Assembly: GCA_002803225.1 (NCBI GenBank)
Contig: NXFV01000743.1
Span: 1-25,883, forward strand
Length of the DNA: 25,883 bases
Direction: 5' to 3'
Source: Gamarada debralockiae
Taxonomy: Eukaryota > Ascomycota > Leotiomycetes > Helotiales > Hyphodiscaceae
Below the pieces are notes generated by a model that was not told the origin of the DNA, did no database searches, and was given only the letters and a program-made list of their open reading frames with translations. This document shows, one piece after another, positions 11,310 through 22,169 of this stretch (the first letter of the stretch is position 1; every line of letters starts with the position of its first letter). The position numbers were made by a program, and so were the translations under genes.

Positions 11310-12410
11310 TTACACAGCTAAACTAACATCTGTTTTCACCTTCTTCTCCGCAGGCTCCTGCTCCTCTTGCTTTGCTCGCTATTTTACAGTTAATTATGAT
11401 AGTAAAGTAACCTTTGTACAAAGAAGAACTTACTCTAAAAACACTAGGATTGTTTGGATCTTGAACCATTTTACAGTAGGAACAGGGGCCAAAGCAGAGA
11501 CAGGGCGTGCTCCCTCCTTCGTTTTTTAGTTTGAGCAATAGGCTTTTCGTACGATTGTTCCATATCTTGTTAATTCCCAGATAATATATATTACATACTC
11601 ATCTGTTTACTATGAACAGGCGTTAAAAGCTGGTGCTGAATTATCGATTGAAAAGAGACGATATCCTCTTTCTTGAAACCAAATATCGTTGTATATAGAG
11701 CTACTTTTGAACCGACTGAAGGCTGTGCTCCTGTTCTAACATACCACCCAGTCTGATCAAGTGATAGAAGAGCTTCTTTGAAACCTTTGTATCGTACGAC
11801 ATTGAGCCTTGGCATGGCTTGATCAAAGACATAGAATTGAAGTGGAGACTCGTGTGTTTTAGTAGGAACAAGAGGGCAATCGGTTTGTGTCGTTCGTACT
11901 GATCTTATTTTAAGTTAGATCGTACAATAAAGTAAATGCTGAATTAAAGTACTAATCAAGTATCTTTCGGATAAAATCCGGTTCCCTCGGCGATTAATAT
12001 AGAAGTACTCCTTAATCAAAACAGCTTAAATAAGCCATTCAAAGGCTTGTATTATACGAGGTCCAAGAGAAGTTAAACGTTAACTTAAAGGAACTAGAAC
12101 CGGCATTTGGATTATTGGCTTTATTTCGTTCTCTGATCTTAGCGTTTTCTCTCGAATCATACGCAATGCGGCCAGTACCTGTCTTTGCCGAAGGATGAAC
12201 CGCTGGCTTAAAAGATGCTGGAATATTAAGTTCAGGAGAGAAAGGCCGAAGAGGAACCCCTGGAGCTGTCTTATGAACTGATAGAAGAGAGGGAAAAGGC
12301 TCCAGATCAATTATCTCTTGTTTTAGAGATAATAGGGAGAGTAGCTCCGCAATCTCTACACCAATGCAAGCAGGAGGGTAAACAAGATAGTCTATTGGAC
12401 AGAAGTTGCT
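11310..12410 (-). pseudogene. Unrecognised multi-exon gene relic, partly open
   Basis: Product not recognised. Four open stretches follow each other on the minus strand. 12410-12039 (123 codons) is Pro-rich, then basic (PFSPELNIPASFKP, RIAYDSRENAKIRERNKANN). A stretch near 12015-11955 reads EYFYINRRGNRILSERYLI. 11903-11591 begins after a textbook acceptor with a CTAAC branch and reads RTTQTDCPLVPTKTHESPLQ..LNVVRYKGFKEALLSLDQTG. The stretch at 11538-11434 contains CLCFGPCSYCKMV, a compact Cys cluster. A 55 bp intron (11433-11379, GTAAGT..ATAG) keeps phase into a last exon ending RAKQEEQEPAEKKVKTD..SLAV and TAA at 11310. Stops and a frame change between stretches suggest decay. Position next to the integrase relic and shared TCGTACGA motifs suggest both belong to one mobile element. 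Confidence 0.45.
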
Positions 12411-12467
12411 CTAAATTGCTAGTTGTTGTACTATATCATACGAAGAAACAACCAATCATGAAATACT

Positions 12468-12493
12468 CGTACGAAACCCTCGCACGAAACCCT
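12468..12493. repeat. 13 bp tandem repeat CGTACGAAACCCT x2
   Basis: CGTACGAAACCCT (12468-12480) is followed directly by CGCACGAAACCCT (12481-12493), just beyond the integrase relic stop codon. A similar string ACGTACGAAACCCTC occurs at 7569-7583 in the RPS28 promoter. Confidence 0.6.
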
Positions 12494-12496
12494 CGC

Positions 12497-13845
12497 TTAA
12501 ATATCTATTTCCTGATCTTCTAATTCATCCTCTTTAAATGCACCTTCTTGTCCCTCGGCCTCAAGTAAGTCTTCGATTGCTACCCGTGCTCATACGAATT
12601 CAGCGTTTCCAACTACTACTTCAGCCATCTTACCCCCATGCTATTCAATGGATTGATAGCTTCTTTCTAGGTTGAGGAACTCTGAGAGCTCTAGACCTTC
12701 TCTAACTCGATATAGCGTTGTACAATGTATCGAAGTATTTGATAAGATCGATAGTGTAAGTGCTGTACTTCTTTACCGCTATTCCCTTCGTCAATATCGC
12801 TAGCACATAAGACGCCAAGACCAATGCCGTATCTCCGGAGTTCCCTGTGACACTAGTCTAGTGTCACTTTAGGAAGATATTCCAATAGATCTAATACATG
12901 TCAGCTTTGTACGAAGAAAGAAGTAGGGCGAACATTGTACGAAGAAGTGGGGGTCCTCGTAGAGTACCTTTAGCTATCCTAAGACTAAATTTGGCAGATT
13001 TTTTTGCTTGCGAATAAGTGAATATTCCAAAGCTTAATGTACTCTTCTGCAGCCTCTTATACAATATGCATATAGACTATAAGTATAACAAGTTCTATCT
13101 GAAATCCGAGTCTTATGAAACTCGCCTCTATCATAAAGCTCCCAAAACTACGTCTATCTCTAAGTCAATTTTGTTTACACAAAGAAGAAGAGTAGATTTA
13201 CTCGCTACTTATAAAGCTAAGGCTTTTGTAACTAAGACTACCATGACCTGATCTCTGATTCCCTGTACTTGTACTATAGAACTAACACTTCTCAAATAAG
13301 AGATTAGAGTTCTCTTGTGTCGTACGAGTAAAATAATAGTGAACTTCAGCCGCAAGATTAGTCTCCTTGCCTCAGTTACATCATATAATAAATAGTTAGT
13401 AGCCCTTTTCAGCAACCATTTATAGATATTGGCGTACAACAGACTGTACTGTATGATTCGAAATACTAGTATAGATCTATATAATCTTTCGAGAATATAT
13501 ATCTATTACTGTGTATATCTCAAATCCAGCTAGCTTATCATGGCCATCAAAAAAAAAAAGGTAATTAGGCCCTAGGATCCCTTCTTCTAATTGAAACTTT
13601 TGTATAACATTTATAGACTTTAGGATCAAGCCGTTTGACAATTTCAAATAAGATATTACTAAAAACAAGTTAGATAATATTTTCGTACGAAGTGAAAGAA
13701 GAATACTAAGCTGTAGTAATACCTTGTAATCAAAACCACTTTTGAAGAAGCTCTTTCCTATAGCTATTGACTGTCCTATTATCCAGCTCTTCTTATACAT
13801 TCGAACAAGTTGGTCAGGAGCCTTAGTATGTTGTTGAATAGTCAT
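12497..13845 (-). pseudogene. Integrase core-domain (rve) protein relic
   Basis: A decayed integrase-fold protein of the type found in fungal mobile elements. At 13845-13477 the frame reads ..GILGPNYLFFFDGHDKLAGF then EIYTVIDIYSRKII. The DGHDKL..IDIYSR block is the first part of the catalytic core, with its first Asp. Downstream in other frames come ISNHTVQSVVRQYL, then LFII.CN.GKETNLAAEVHY (the second Asp position is damaged), then YSTSTGNQRSGHG where the catalytic Glu (normally NQRIEAWW) is lost. EEYIKLWNIHLF, LRRYGIGLGVL and an acidic tail EDLLEAEGQEGAFKEDELED follow, ending at TAA (12497-12499). Many stops and frameshifts make it inactive. The N-terminal part probably reaches toward 14190 but is not readable. 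Confidence 0.72.
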
Positions 13846-14195
13846 TTGTTGAAGAAGACCAAGGTTAGTTTGAATCTTCCTAAACTTGTCTTTGTATAAT
13901 TTTAGTACTGTTTCTCCGCAAATGTCGTATGATTAGATTAACACTATATAATCATTAGAAAAGGATTGTGATTGTCAAGGAAGCTCTGTTATTGACCGAA
14001 CTCGAGGAGCATATTTCGTAAATCCCTATTTCTTTAATCTTAACTGCATTTTACAAGGGTCGATTTCATGACTTAGGCGCTGCCTTACACATGCAAAAAG
14101 ACCAATCGGTGAGACTCCTTTAGTAAGAACCAATGACCAAACTTCTCTTTCATATGTCAAAGTTTTTGCAAGGGCGAGGCATTGTATCGTACGAG

Positions 14196-14562
14196 AAAAG
14201 AGAAAATTGTTAATCTATCGATCCATGGTTTTCAAGGTTGTCGAAAAATCGATCTAGGGATTTTTCGGTTGTGTCACACCGGAATCTGACACCAACCGTC
14301 GTGACTCACTCGCCGGCCTCAACTCCTGTGCGCTAAGCATCAAATAAAAAGCTACCTTTCTAGAAACCCTTCAACTTTTCTTGACTTTTCTTCTTCGTCG
14401 CACATACCTCGATTCAAGCAATCTCTTCTGTGCAGTAAGTTATACAGATTATCCAAAGTGTCACCAAGATCAACTCTGTTAACATCTTCATCACAGATTC
14501 AACTTCTTTCCGAAGAATATACAAAACAACACTTAAACCATCAAAATTACAATACCGTCAAT
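14196..14562 (+). promoter_or_regulatory. TEF1 promoter and leader, with probable 5' UTR intron
   Basis: Normal composition returns at about 14250. A CT-rich stretch (14370-14400) typical of highly expressed fungal promoters precedes a likely leader. GTAAGT at 14435 and TCACAG ending at 14496 bound a plausible 62 bp leader intron. No strong TATA box was seen. The old integrase relic ends within about 400 bp of the start codon. Confidence 0.5.
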
Positions 14563-16359
<1,797 letters not shown>

Positions 16360-17090
16360 GCGATCTTCTAGCCACGTGGCGCGTACTGTTTTCGTCACGG
16401 GATTTCTACCTTTGTGAAGAACTCAAATGGCGGAATGGTTTAGATAGCTGTGCTTTGCATAGATTTTTCGGAAAGAATGGCAACGATTTTCTTCCGGGCC
16501 TTTAGAAATAATTGTGACACAGCATTCAAGGAACACATGACTCCATAATCCTGCAAAAGAGCGGGAGGCATGGAGACTTGCATGTTTGTTGATGCATCAC
16601 TACCCATCTTGGAGAACCATATACTATCTACACATGCCAGCCCGGAAGATGTACCCGACCCTGCATGAAAGAATACATGTGTGACATAAACATAGTCGTT
16701 GCTTGGTTTCTACCCGAAGCCTTTGACATTTATGTAGTAGGTTCGGCATAGGTCAAATATCTGGCTTGGATTTCCACTTAAGCATGTTTTAAAGGAATCA
16801 AAATGTTTTAATAAGTAAATGTCCTAGGATCCTGCTGTTATGAGTACCTTGATACAGTGGTGTATATGACTCTAGTCTGGAATAGGCTTAAAGTCTTCTA
16901 AACCTCTCTCCTTCTACGAGGTTAAGACCTTATATATGTAGTACATCAAACAATCTGGCTCACGGTCGACTTACGGACAGTTTACAGACTGATTTTACCA
17001 CTGTTCCGTCCTTACGGTCCCATTCCTAGTCTTCAGGATTATTCCTTCAAGGTCTTCCTTCAGGGTCTGACGCCTGAACCTAGGCTTGTT
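16360..17090. other. TEF1 3' flank; no gene seen
   Basis: The first part must hold the TEF1 3' UTR. From about 16800 the sequence is transposon-like in texture (repeated ACGGAC/ACGGTC words and TA runs near 16930 and 17095), but I found no terminal repeats or coding relic. Confidence 0.4.
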
Positions 17091-17932
17091 ACACTATATA
17101 TATCACTGTACCTCCTAGACCTGTCAACACCACAGAGTCAAGATCACTCAATACAACTGCTACATCCTTCATTTGGCGACTTCCTCGTTAGCAAAGACAG
17201 GTGCAGTGATCCACACTTCTGGGTAGATGAGACGCAAGCGCATCGGACGTTAGCTGAGAGCTGTATACGGCTCATGTCTGCTTCTCTTAAGCAAAACATC
17301 TGCAACTTACCAAACCCTGGAATTCTACGACGCGACGCCAAGGACCAAACAATTGAAGATGTTCTGCGAAAGGAAGTCCAGTATGCTTGCCATTACTGGG
17401 TCGATCTTCTGGAGTATGGCAATGGCCATATCCGTAATAGAGATGATATCTATACAGTCCTTCTGCGATTCTTGCTTTTCTGGCTTGATGCTATGAGATT
17501 ATGTGGGGTAATGTCTGAAAGTATTCACATGATTCAACAATTACAATCCATCCTCGAAGTTTTCCTTAGCCGTATTAAAACGGCCTGCTAAAGATACTCT
17601 TAGCCAGGCGAAAGCGCGGAGACATCGAGTTTCCTCTATGATGCAAAGCGTTTTGTCCTCAGATACCGCTCAATAGCTGACTCGCCGCCCCTTCAGCTCT
17701 ACTCTTCTGCACTTATCTTCGCCCCAAAGGAGAGCGTTATTCGAAAAACATTCCAGAAATATATACTAGGTTGGATTTTACAGCAGCCGAAGGTAGAGAC
17801 GTAGAGTCGGGTTGAAATGCAGTTCTGCAGATGCTCGAGAGCCAGAGCAATGGCGTCGCGTCAGTAGTATTCTCGCATGACTCGAAGCTACTAGCGAGAA
17901 CCAAAACAGAGACATATAAGAATGATCAATAA
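17091..17932 (+). pseudogene. NLR (NACHT/WD40-type) C-terminal gene fragment
   Basis: This is the segment that joins the NACHT NTPase to the WD40 repeats in fungal NLR/STAND proteins, which act in self/non-self recognition and programmed cell death. One frame reads IQLLHPSFGDFLV, DPHFWVDETQAHRTLAESCI, NICNLPNPGILRRD, EVQYACHYWVDLLEYG and ESIHMIQQLQSILE, ending at a stop (17589-17591). Another frame resumes near 17640 with YDAKRFVLRYRSIADSPPLQ and SALIFAPKESVIRKTF..WILQQP. A third gives NAVLQMLESQSNGVASVVFS with HDSKLLA, the start of a first WD40 blade, and ends at 17930-17932. The NACHT domain is missing upstream and the propeller is missing downstream, so this is a broken remnant. Confidence 0.75.
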
Positions 17933-18011
17933 TGACACCTCACTTCATCAATTTCAAGTGCCTGCACACTAACAGCATTACCACGAAGGATCCGTTCCCA
18001 TATCCAGAACA

Positions 18012-19196
18012 TCACAACTGTCCTAACTCCGCCCTCCTCCCTACAGCAACCCTCGAATCAATCTGCGGGACCTCAGGATAATGCAGCTCATGCTGCACTC
18101 GACTCCTCTGCTCCGAATACGCCGGCATCTGGGACATAACGGCCGGAGACTTGCTCTCCTGGACCGAAGGAGTCTCAGTCATGGCACTGACTGATGACGG
18201 TGGAGGACCGACAGCGGGAGTATTCTCGGGTGCATAATTTTGCCGGTGTGGTGGGCTACCACGTCGACGTAAACGGTAACAAAGTCCGATGACGGCTCCG
18301 ATGAGTGCTATGACAGTCACGGAACCGGCAGTGATACCGACGATCACTCCGGTGGAGAGACTGGAGGAGTTCCTGCTATTGGATGTACCGGGGGTGTTTG
18401 CACTCCCGGAACCGGGACTAGATCCAGAACCGGTGGGCAAAGAGTTGGAGGTTGTGCTTGCGCTGCTTGTGGATTTAGCGGTGTTTGATGCAGCTGTTGC
18501 GGCGCTGGTGGCAGCAAAGCTTGAGGAAAGTGTTGGCGAAGTGGACTGGGTTGAAGAGGAAGCAGGAGATGAGGAGACTGACGATACCGGTGGGATATTC
18601 GTGGCAGTACCTGCCGGAGCGGTGTTCGCCGCAGCCCCAACACCAGCTTGAGATATCTGTGACTCCGTGTCAGAAAATTCTTACAGAACAGAGTGCATAT
18701 GGGTTCAACTAACCGTTGATAACAACTTGCCAGCAGGTACGCTGACATCGGAGTCGGCACATGTGTAAGGGTTCACGCCCACCTGTCCAACATTGCAGCA
18801 AATAGTGGTTTCCAACCCCGCAAACATCCCCCAGGTGCCATTGGCACAAGTTAGAAGAGAATCGACTAATGCCGAACAGTCATTCTCTACATGTAACCGA
18901 TTAGTTAAAACACTTCTTCCTGTCTATGAAGCAGTATAAGGGAACGAAATTGGCGTACTGTCAGGGCAGCAGTGGTTGTGGTTGCTCTCAAGGCAGACTG
19001 TGTTCATTGGGCAACAGAAGCCAGGGTCAGAGCCACACTGTGTTGCGTATGAAGGACAATTTTGTGACAACAGAGCGATTCCTCCATAGAAAGCGCCGCG
19101 CTCTGCGATAGAATTTGCGACATTAATAGCATGGCCATCAACTTGAGAAGTTGTGAGCAGCAAAGCTGCAGCGAGAGCACCTGTGTTGAGCCCCAT
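18012..19196 (-). CDS. Cys-rich, Ser/Thr-rich single-pass surface protein (sensor-like)
   Basis: Exons are 19196-18959, 18886-18714 and 18656-18012 (introns of 72 and 57 bp, donors GTACGC and GTTAGT, acceptors GTAG and ACAG). They encode 351 residues plus stop. Residues 1-22 form a signal peptide. A Cys-rich ectodomain follows (about 12 Cys, including CPSYATQC, FCC, HCC, ICC, YTC). Residues about 138-235 are a Ser/Thr/Pro/Ala-rich stalk expected to be O-mannosylated. GVIVGITAGSVTVIALIGAV at about 240-264 is one membrane helix, followed by the stop-transfer RLRRR. The ~85-residue cytoplasmic tail is Pro/Ser-rich. The layout resembles fungal wall-stress sensors (Mid2/Wsc-like in form), but I did not recognise the ectodomain family, so a signalling role is inferred. 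Apparently intact. The acceptor at 18657 was chosen because it keeps the stalk frame. Confidence 0.82.
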
Positions 19197-20690
19197 GTAG
19201 AACTGATTGATACTTCTGGTCGATAGGTCTTGTGGAGAGAAAACGTAGAGTTACGAAGGCAAGTCAAATTGGAATCAGTTCTTCTCAGGACGCAATCGAC
19301 AGGATTCCGCGAGGCTATAAGAAACCCAACCATGCGATGCTTAGGCTGATACAGCAGCACAGTAGGGACGCAGTGTGTTTGCCATCTTTGAACATATTTA
19401 CTATTCATCTCGGCTCTGGCTGCAAGCTGAAGAGCTCACCTGCCTTGATTGGACTTTGATTTGAAGATAATGGCGCCGCGGTTGTTGGACTTCTCGCGAG
19501 ATTGAGGATTAAGTGGTGCCAAGCCTTATGCAAAACTTCATTGGCTGTATTTTCGTACGATAATGCTGTTTCCCAGCGGCTATCCAGAGTTGAGTCTCAG
19601 CCGTAGGCATTCATATCAACCGAGAATACCAATGCAGTGAGGTCGTTGGGTCAGCCCAGGCAGTTAGCTCCGAAATGCTGCAAGGCTTCGGGAAGTGGAC
19701 ACCCACCAAATTAGCTTAAACTGTCGACGCACGTAAATGCCAAGACTTAAAGGCAGGATATGCTTCACTTACTGCATGGGTGATCTGTTGTAGGATCCGA
19801 GATTGCTGATTGGAAACGGCATGATTAGGCTAAATCCACGAAAAACTTGCAACACGACCAAGGTTGCAGAAGATAGCAACTAGCGGAGCAAGACAGTCCG
19901 ACTCTCAGTCAGTAATGATAATGTGACAACGGGTTAGAGCACTTTATAAGTTAGGCTTGAGTTGCTATTTAAAATGAGACGATGCGATTCGCTTCCTACT
20001 CGATGACTGAGTTTTTGATTGAGATATGGTACCTATAACTTCATGTTAGCCCTTTGAGCACTGTTCAAGCCGACTACTGTTGCACCTAGGATAAAAATAA
20101 ATCACGACCCCTCGCAAAGTCCAGATTTCTCCTGTCTGTCTCATAAAGCGGCTGCGGAAACGAAAAAGCAAAGTACGCATCCTACGAAGAAGTGATTGTT
20201 CAGCCCTACTATGGCTGCTCATATGGACTTTTTTTTCCAAAAAACGATTCTGCTAGTTCCTAACTAGATGAGGTAAGATCATGACGTTTTTTTATCAGCC
20301 ATCTTCAGTACTACATCACCATAGTAAAAAAGATAGTATTCCAAAATCAAAAGCTTAGTCAGATATACCTTAAGATATATCGAGTTGAATCAAGGGGAAG
20401 AGTACAGTAGATCGATAGGAGTAATGCCCGTAGGACAATCACTAGTATTCGTATCTAATCGCTACCAAAAAAAAATCCGCCTCTCTTAATATCGCAATCT
20501 CTCTCTCTCTCCTCAATCTCCAGCTTCGAAACTTTTCTCGAATTTATCGCAACCCCATAAAAAATCCATTCTAATACTCATATACATTCAATAACTTTGT
20601 TCTAAACCCCTATTAACCTACCAATCTCCTCTAGTATACTAGAAGTGTTTTGGAGGAGAAAGGGGGGAGGGTCTGGATACTTAGGTTGCC
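19197..20690. other. Intergenic; no gene seen
   Basis: The first few hundred bases are the promoter of the surface-protein gene. A TCGTACGA palindrome lies at 19553-19560. A CT microsatellite (CTCTCTCTCTCT) lies at about 20501-20512. CTAGTATACTAG, a 12 bp palindrome at 20631-20642, sits inside a TCTCCT..AGGAGA stem. The 64-90-codon frames here have no recognisable features. Confidence 0.45.
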
Positions 20691-20854
20691 AATCACAATC
20701 GTTTCTGGTACGGTTTTAATAGGACTAAGAATGCGCATACAATGGAGGACAGATGCATAGCTTTGGAGATGTCCAGGGCGACGTTCTTTGAGAATTCGGA
20801 GTACTGCGTTTATGTGAAGCCTTTGGATGGATTTGGGGAAGACAAATTACCCTC
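20690..20854 (+). other. Open frame that may be a host exon cut by the Tc1 insertion
   Basis: After a possible acceptor (GGATACTTAG ending near 20687), one frame reads NHNRFWYGFNRTKNAHTMED, then RCIALEMSRATFFENSEYCV and YVKPLDGFGEDKLPS, with no stop up to the transposon boundary at 20855. A stop is then supplied by the terminal repeat. An in-frame ATG lies at 20742. Amino-acid composition looks protein-like, but I do not recognise it. If the transposon and one TA are removed, the frame stays open on the far side to a TAA near 25030, though that part looks less like protein. Confidence 0.35.
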
Positions 20855-20892
20855 TACGTCGGAGTGAAAAGTGGCCGATATTGGCATGTGCG
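20855..20892 (+). repeat. Left terminal inverted repeat of the Tc1-type element
   Basis: The first 20 bases are identical to the reverse complement of 24744-24763. The next ~18 match with one gap and a few transitions. TA at 20855-20856 is the target duplication. Confidence 0.9.
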
Positions 20893-21541
20893 CATTTTAA
20901 ATTATCTGCTTATCTAATACTTTGTCATTTGCCTATTACGTCTCCTACAATTGTATAGTCTTTTAGTATAGAAATTGTACATATGTTGAATCTTATTTGA
21001 TCCATTTCCTCCTCAAAAACCTGAGTGAATCTAGCTAGCGCAGCCTTCTCTGTAGTGCATCTTTTTGCATGGAACCTCTTCTTTAAAGTCCAAGCCAGTG
21101 ACTCAAAAATAAAGAAGTCAGGAGACACGCTAAGGAGATTAAGAATAGAGAGGTTATTCTTCTTTGCCTAAGCAGCTCTAGTCTTGCTTGTGTCTTGACA
21201 AAGAGTTAAACCCTTATCTCGTAAGTCATGAACGATTTGTGGAAGGATAACTTTTGTATAGACTTTTGTAGTCGTCTTTCTAACTTAATTTAGCAACCTT
21301 TATGTTATAATCTTCTTGTAGTTATATCTTACAACTACAAAGACGTTTAATAGCTTTAGGGGTTTCTCCTCTTGCGCCTTGGCTTTTGTATCCTTAGATA
21401 TGATTTCCTTCTTATGACCATTCCAAGGCTTATCTCGATGCTTTTTCCTGTGCTAGTGCTTTATATGTTTTATGGTTTAAGGACTGATTCCTAGGTGGAA
21501 CTCATCACAAAAGGCTATATCTAACTAGTTCTTTAAGTAAG

Positions 21542-21727
21542 TGTGACGGCTGCACCAGATAAGACCCGAAGGAATGGGTGAACGCTCGTCTATTGACTAT
21601 CGAAAGCTAGAGAGGAAAGAAGAGAGTATGTTACAGGAGATCTGGCCCCTAAGTAGGCCGCCAGACCAGGCACCCAGGCCAGGCACCCAGGCCAGGCATC
21701 AAGGCCAGAGTTGTCATGGCCGTGACA
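21542..21727. mobile_element. Solo LTR of a retrotransposon, 186 bp
   Basis: The sequence starts TGTGACGG and ends CCGTGACA, the TG..CA ends with short inverted repeats typical of LTRs. It is flanked by GTAAG (21537-21541) and GTTAG (21728-21732), a 5 bp target duplication with one mismatch. It interrupts the Tc1 transposase frame between the N-terminal region and CDEFHLG. No internal retrotransposon region remains, so it is probably the product of LTR-LTR recombination. Confidence 0.72.
21668..21706. repeat. 13 bp tandem repeat x3 inside the solo LTR
   Basis: AGGCACCCAGGCC at 21668-21680 and 21681-21693 is followed by AGGCATCAAGGCC at 21694-21706. It is a minisatellite within the LTR. Confidence 0.85.
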
Positions 21728-22169
21728 GTTAGCTTAGTCGACTAACAAATTCCTTCTCCTCTTCACACACTACATTTAAGATATCCTCGTCTCGTTTGCA
21801 AGCCCGCTAGATGCTTTGTGGTTCAATAGTTCATAGGCCTAGTAGTTTAAAATATAAAGTCTTCGGCAGTATAACACTAGTGTTCTCTACGATAGTTAAC
21901 CAAGGCTTTCCCTTATTATCAAGAGTCATATCTGGGTCATTAAGGTAATTGCTAATCACAGCTGTTTCTGACTGTAAAAGGGCGTTTTAAGGGCCACGTG
22001 GATCTAGACCAAGATTATATCGATTATCCCCTAAGCTGCCAATCGCACGTCAGGCTTGTGCCTCAGGCGACAACGTGCAGGGGTAAGAACACCAAAAATC
22101 CTGATGTAAATAAAAATGTAAACAACCACAATAAACCAACGAAAACACACTGTTTTAACTACGTTCAAG

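Larger units (their letters stand above)
11547..14194. repeat. Cluster of the palindrome TCGTACGA
   Basis: Perfect copies begin at 11547, 11792, 12467, 13320, 13683 and 14187. Single-transition variants begin at 11920 (TCGTACAA), 12436 and 12590 (TCATACGA), 12480 (TCGCACGA), 12907 and 12935 (TTGTACGA) and 13925 (TCGTATGA). Only one perfect copy (19553) was found elsewhere in the window. Most variants are C to T or G to A changes, as RIP would cause. They fall in coding relics and between them. Confidence 0.75.

Noticed and set aside
16836..17090. Possible LTR (TGTTATG .. TTGTTACA)
   Set aside because: No matching target duplication and no inverted end repeat beyond a few bases.
18289..18651. 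120-codon Ala/Val/Glu-rich plus-strand frame
   Set aside because: Antisense of the Ser/Thr-rich stalk of the surface-protein gene, whose splicing and domains are convincing.
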